NCBI RefSeq assembly: GCF_008831285.2
Contig: NC_045139.1
Coordinates: 9,146,204 to 9,210,203, forward strand
Reading direction: 5' to 3'
Source of the DNA: Nymphaea colorata
Taxonomy: Eukaryota > Streptophyta > Magnoliopsida > Nymphaeales > Nymphaeaceae
Length of the DNA stretch: 64,000 bases
Part shown: positions 59,827 to 64,000 of the stretch, piece by piece
Position numbering within the stretch: position 1 is the stretch's first letter
How the letters are laid out: the number at the start of each line of letters is the position of its first letter
Position numbers and translations under genes: made by a program
Notes under the pieces: model-generated
Database searches by the model: none
Told to the model about the DNA's origin: nothing
Seen by the model: the letters and a program-made list of their open reading frames with translations, nothing else

Positions 59827-62529
59827 CCAGATACTGCTCCACTTGTCAACGCTCTCAACGCTCTGGTCAATGATTAAGTCATCAATCTTAAATCGTGGCG
59901 TTGAATTTTGAGTGATTGGTGTCGGATAATCGCCCAATCTCTGTAAAAAATGGTATGAAGGCCCTCCTCCGGACCCCCAGCTAAAGTATCACCAGGCCAG
60001 CGGCCGCCAGGCCCGCCACGAAGCGTTAGCGACACGATCTAGCGGCATCGCGCGCTTCAGCGAGCATCGTGTTTGAAAGTTCCATACGTGCAGTCCGCTT
60101 GAGGATCCAAATTCATCTCAAAGCTCATGGTTCAAACTCATCTCAAAGCTGACTAGCTGAGGGTAGATTTCTAAGATCCCAGATTCAGATACACCACTGA
60201 GGCAAGATCTACTGGTCTTTCATTTCTATAGAAACAGAAATTTTGTTGGGAACGAACAGTTAATCACGGGATAATTTAAGTGGGACGTGGATTTGACTAG
60301 TGAATCCTGTGCCATCTGAATCACATCGGGACCGACTCATTGAATCTAATCAACAGTTCAGTGGTCATGCGCACAGCAGGTCTAGTTCGATATAGGTACC
60401 TGTGTGTGCGGATCTCTGGAGAGAGAGAGAGAGATTGCTAAAGTACTTCTATTGCTGATTATGAATTTATGTTTGAAAAAAAAAAAAAAAAACTGATTGT
60501 TCAGATTCAAATGCTTATTAAGATATTATCAATAAGTTTTCCAGGATGACAAACCATTTAAGATCCAAATGAAATGTGATCAGATAGTTATGACCGGAGA
60601 GAGAGAGAGAGATTGCTGAAGTACTTTTGTTATTGTGATAATTTATGTTTGAAGGAAAAAAAATCAAGTCACTATTCAGATTCACATAAAGATATTATCA
60701 ATATTTGATGAGGGATGACAACTTATTTAAGATCCAAGACAATGTGACTAGATATTTATGACAGCTTCAAATGGATTTGATAGGAGAAGGATGATCATAA
60801 TGCCATTCTCTTCCAAGTTTCACACCCACAAGTGCTCATGTTTTAACTGAATCTGCAAGTGACCACCTACTTAACTGCATAACAGGCATTCCCAAGATTA
60901 GTTGGCAAAGGAAAGTCAAAGCATGAACAGTATATCATTACCTCTTCTATGCACTCTGGTCCATTAAACGATGGCTTGCGCATCATCGGTGTGACAGGAT
61001 ACCATGCCTTTTGACAGGAGAATTGCAATGTAGTCAGAAACCTCGTTAATCGACAATCATTTTCTCAGCAGGTAGTACTTTTATAATCACTTAGCAACAG
61101 TTAAAATACTCTCAAATATACAAATTTAATACAAATTTCCAAATAGAAAAAAAAAAAAAACAACACAGGATATATACTTACCTTTTGGCTAGAACAATAG
61201 AAGGATTACTTGTAGTTAGAAAGCATATTACTTCAATTATTTTACTGAGTTGACAAAATTCTTCGAGAAACACAACCACATGCCAATTTATGAGAAAGAT
61301 AATGATGAGTGACTGAAATTTTAGTTGCACGTGGACATCTTAAACTGACCGAACACATCATTTCCTCCATCCATACAGTTCGCCAGTTTACATCAAGCGT
61401 TCCAGTTGAAAAAATAAGCTATTTATGAATAGAGAAAATGCACATAGATAACAAGATAAACTTGGAGGAAGACCACAATCTTGATTCAAGCAAGCCGATT
61501 ACTAGATCAGTGCCTTTATATGGATGAAGCATGCCGACCACTTTAGTAGATGGCAAACTACTTAGCATGCATCCTTACTGTCATCATCTGTTTTTTACAG
61601 GGATCCTGTCTATGGTACAGTTTGTGAAAGATATACAAGCAACGTGCTACATTTGTGATACAAATATAAGTATAGCATTAGCAATTAGATGAAACAGCTT
61701 GTTACTCAGTTACTAACTCATTTTTAAGGGATCGCGCCAGCAGAAATATTTAAGGCGGCCAAGAAAGGAATGAATCAAATAAAGGAACTGCCATTTACCA
61801 TAGTTAAGCCAAACAAAAAATTAATTTATCATCCAGAAGTAAGTCTATTAGTGAAAGTGCCCAATGAGGCACAGGAGATTCTGTCATTAAGAAACGCTGT
61901 TCAAACCATAGCTTGGCAAGGTTCTACCTGGGAATTATTTTCTCAGATACAGGTTATCACGGGAACATGTTGGGAAAATTTGTAGACTTTGAACAGGAGA
62001 AGAATAGGAAACTAAAAAAATGGGGTAGCAGGTTTTATATAAATTTTCTTGCAAAAACTATAGAAGCAGGAAAACATTTTGAGAACATAAAATGATAAAA
62101 AAAAATCATTTTCTTAAAAATATGAAAAATTGACTTTTTGAAAGTTTCGAGAAAATATTACATCTATATTAGGATAATGTCAAGATATTTTCATTTTGGT
62201 GATATTTTGAAAAAGTTTCCATATTTTCCCATATTATCTGCAGGCGTCAGAGACGCAATGAAAATGAGATACTTTTCAAACATTGAAGATGTATGTGAGT
62301 ATGGACCAAAGTATCAATTTGAAATGACCTGCTTATCCAGCGATCCTTCAGCCATAGATTTTTTTTTTCTTCGACTATAGTTGTTTGCCAAAAAGCGCAT
62401 TTATTAACTTAATAAGGGGATAAAACCATGTAACCATTGCTGCTTAAATAAGGGATAAACATAAAACCACTTTGCATTGCCTGCTACACACCAGAAGCCA
62501 AGATATGACAGTTAAAATATCTTTTTTTT
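59827..62529. other. Region between the two aldo-keto reductases
   Basis: No gene seen. A GC-rich patch with many CpG is at about 59965-60075. A tandem duplication lies at 60418-60763. The rest is AT-rich, with AAAATATTTT-type words at 62090-62240. Confidence 0.5.
60418..60763. repeat. Two tandem copies of a 178-bp unit
   Basis: Units begin GGAGAGAGAGAGAGAGATTG at 60418 and 60596. Both contain AAGTACTT, TTTATGTTTGAA, an A run, AGATATTATCAATA, GGATGACAA and TTAAGATCCAA in the same order, with many point differences and small gaps. Confidence 0.85.
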
Positions 62530-62530
62530 C

Positions 62531-64000
62531 GGAAGTCCAGTTTGCCAATTGTGAGAAGGGAAGGGTGGATTTGTCAATCGCCTTATAGGTCAGGGATGAA
62601 CTTAGAGAAATCCCCAAACCATTTTATTACTTACAATAACCATGTCGCATACAGATTTTCAGACAGCAGGTATAGATAATTGGACAGTTTAAGAATAAAA
62701 GCATCAGTATAGCATTTATTATCGTAATGCAGCAAAATAATTGTCTATAACAAGCGGAAGATACAACAGTATTTCCCAGTATACTCAATACATTCTACAT
62801 CAAAACCATTGTCCAGAATAAGAGAAAAATACAACGGTATTTCCCAATATACTCAAGACATTCTACATAATGAGTCATAATGCTTTATTTATTTATACCT
62901 CAAACTCATTTTCAGCATACTTAAATACCATATTTTGCTTTTAAAATATCATAATAGTCTTCAGATCACCAAAGGATAGTTCAACAGCCACTTTGGAATA
63001 AGATTACTCGGCTTTCCACGAGGACAAAGCAGGTATCTCTGATGCGAAAAAAGTGGAACGCATGTCCGCGTACCTGTCTCCCTTAACGCCGTCCTTGGAA
63101 GCTATATGCTCAAGTTCTGCCATTTCTTCAGAGGTCAGGGTCACAGACAAAGCACCAATATTCTGATTCAGATTTTCAATTTTGGTGGTTCCAGGAATCG
63201 AGCAAACATCTTTCCCCTGATGATGAACCCAAGCCAATGCAAGCTGGGATGGTGTGCATCCCTTCTTAGTAGCTATTTCATGTACACGTTCAAACAGATT
63301 GGCATTATGTTGCAAATTCTCTGGCTGAAATCTTGGCAAGAACTGTAAGAAAATGTAATCTTACAGATCAAATGACAAAAAATAAATCCATGTATACGGT
63401 TATCATTTCTAACAAGATTAATCTAAAGATGCACCCAAAAGGAAAGGGAAAAAATATGCATTGGGTGACCTTATAGCCGATATAGCCGATAAAATGAGAA
63501 TGTATATCAAAATTTGAGGACAAGAAGTTCCCTACGTACAAAAATTGGGGACAAGAAGTCCCCTAGTTACAGTGACCTTATAGGTGCTGCATGTCTACAA
63601 TACTCTGCTGTTACCAGAATGATAATAATTTGCCATTTTGGGACAGCTTAATCCTTTACAAATATTTGAAGAAATGGCCACTAACATCAGTTTTACTTCG
63701 GGAGAATAAAGGGTTAAAAGAACTGTAGAGGAAGCTCGTACAGCTACAGAAGTATATCCATGAATTTGGTCTATGCAGTATGCACTAGTAAAATTTTCAA
63801 AATAACGTGTACTTCCAAATTATACCTGCTGATGCAGAAAGAAAGAAGTACAAGCATACTTCATGCCTCTTGCAAGAGAAACCAGACAAGTTTTAGATCC
63901 AGTATACAGGTTGATGTCTCTAGAACTTGACGTTTTTATTTCAGCAGAACAAGGGAAATATAATGAAAACAAGTGTCAGAAACTTTCTCTGTTCCACATC
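62531..64000 (-). repeat. Duplicated segment, copy 2, continues past the window
   Basis: Same order as 56803-58160. The offset grows from 5728 to 5836 because copy 2 has about 117 extra bases at 63462-63578. Confidence 0.9.
63004..63342 (-). CDS. Second aldo-keto reductase, last exon only
   Basis: Last exon (339 bp, 112 codons plus stop) of a tandem paralogue of the reductase at 57287-59740. It has the same length, the same AG acceptor and the same stop. I count five amino-acid differences in 112 residues (for example KDVCSIPG for KDVCPIPG and MRSTFF for MRPTFF). No stop or frameshift, so the copy looks intact here. Exon 4 and upstream should lie beyond 64000 on the minus strand. Confidence 0.93.
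   Translation of the reverse strand, partial: FLPRFQPENLQHNANLFERVHEIATKKGCTPSQLALAWVHHQGKDVCSIPGTTKIENLNQNIGALSVTLTSEEMAELEHIASKDGVKGDRYADMRSTFFASEIPALSSWKAE

Overview
The window is nuclear DNA of a flowering plant. Evidence: split genes with many short exons and long AT-rich introns, plant-type gene families (fimbrin, RhoGDI, chloroplast glucan phosphorylation, auxin-induced-type aldo-keto reductases), two Ty1/copia retrotransposons, many short inverted-repeat DNA transposons, microsatellites, and a fragment of plastid DNA. I cannot name the species. All five protein-coding loci lie on the minus strand; there is no operon logic.

Layout. 1-6490: fimbrin (actin-bundling), with its 3' end beyond the left edge. 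6491-11072: intergenic, with at least two short inverted-repeat elements. 11073-13111: Rho GDP-dissociation inhibitor, complete in five exons. 13112-27312: about 14 kb of intergenic DNA holding a pair of adjacent Tourist-like MITEs (15684-16006) and a decayed copia element (19870-25694). 27313-46006: phosphoglucan, water dikinase (GWD3/PWD), 19 exons whose lengths sum to 3546 bp (1181 aa), with CBM20 at the N-terminus and the PPDK-type ATP-binding domain in the last exon. Its introns hold a very young copia element (28366-33612), a plastid-derived fragment with trnR-ACG (about 39690-39965) and several word-dense repeat blocks. 46007-56802: gene-poor, repeat-rich. 57287-59740: aldo-keto reductase, five exons, 344 aa. 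62530-64000: the 3' part of a second, tandemly duplicated aldo-keto reductase, running off the right edge.

The genes do not form a pathway. GWD3 acts on starch in plastids, fimbrin and RhoGDI both act on the actin/ROP side of cell polarity, and the reductases are NADPH-dependent carbonyl reductases.

The most unusual signal is a set of roughly 320-780 bp blocks, each composed almost entirely of degenerate copies of its own short word (GATACG, GGTATGG, AAAACG, CGAGATTTT, GCCCGA, ATCCGATT). Several have terminal inverted repeats, two have flanking direct repeats, and four share a GTCAC core a few bases inside their ends. They look like a family, or convergent families, of non-autonomous DNA transposons. 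Exon boundaries were placed by eye from splice signals, frame continuity and recalled family sequence.
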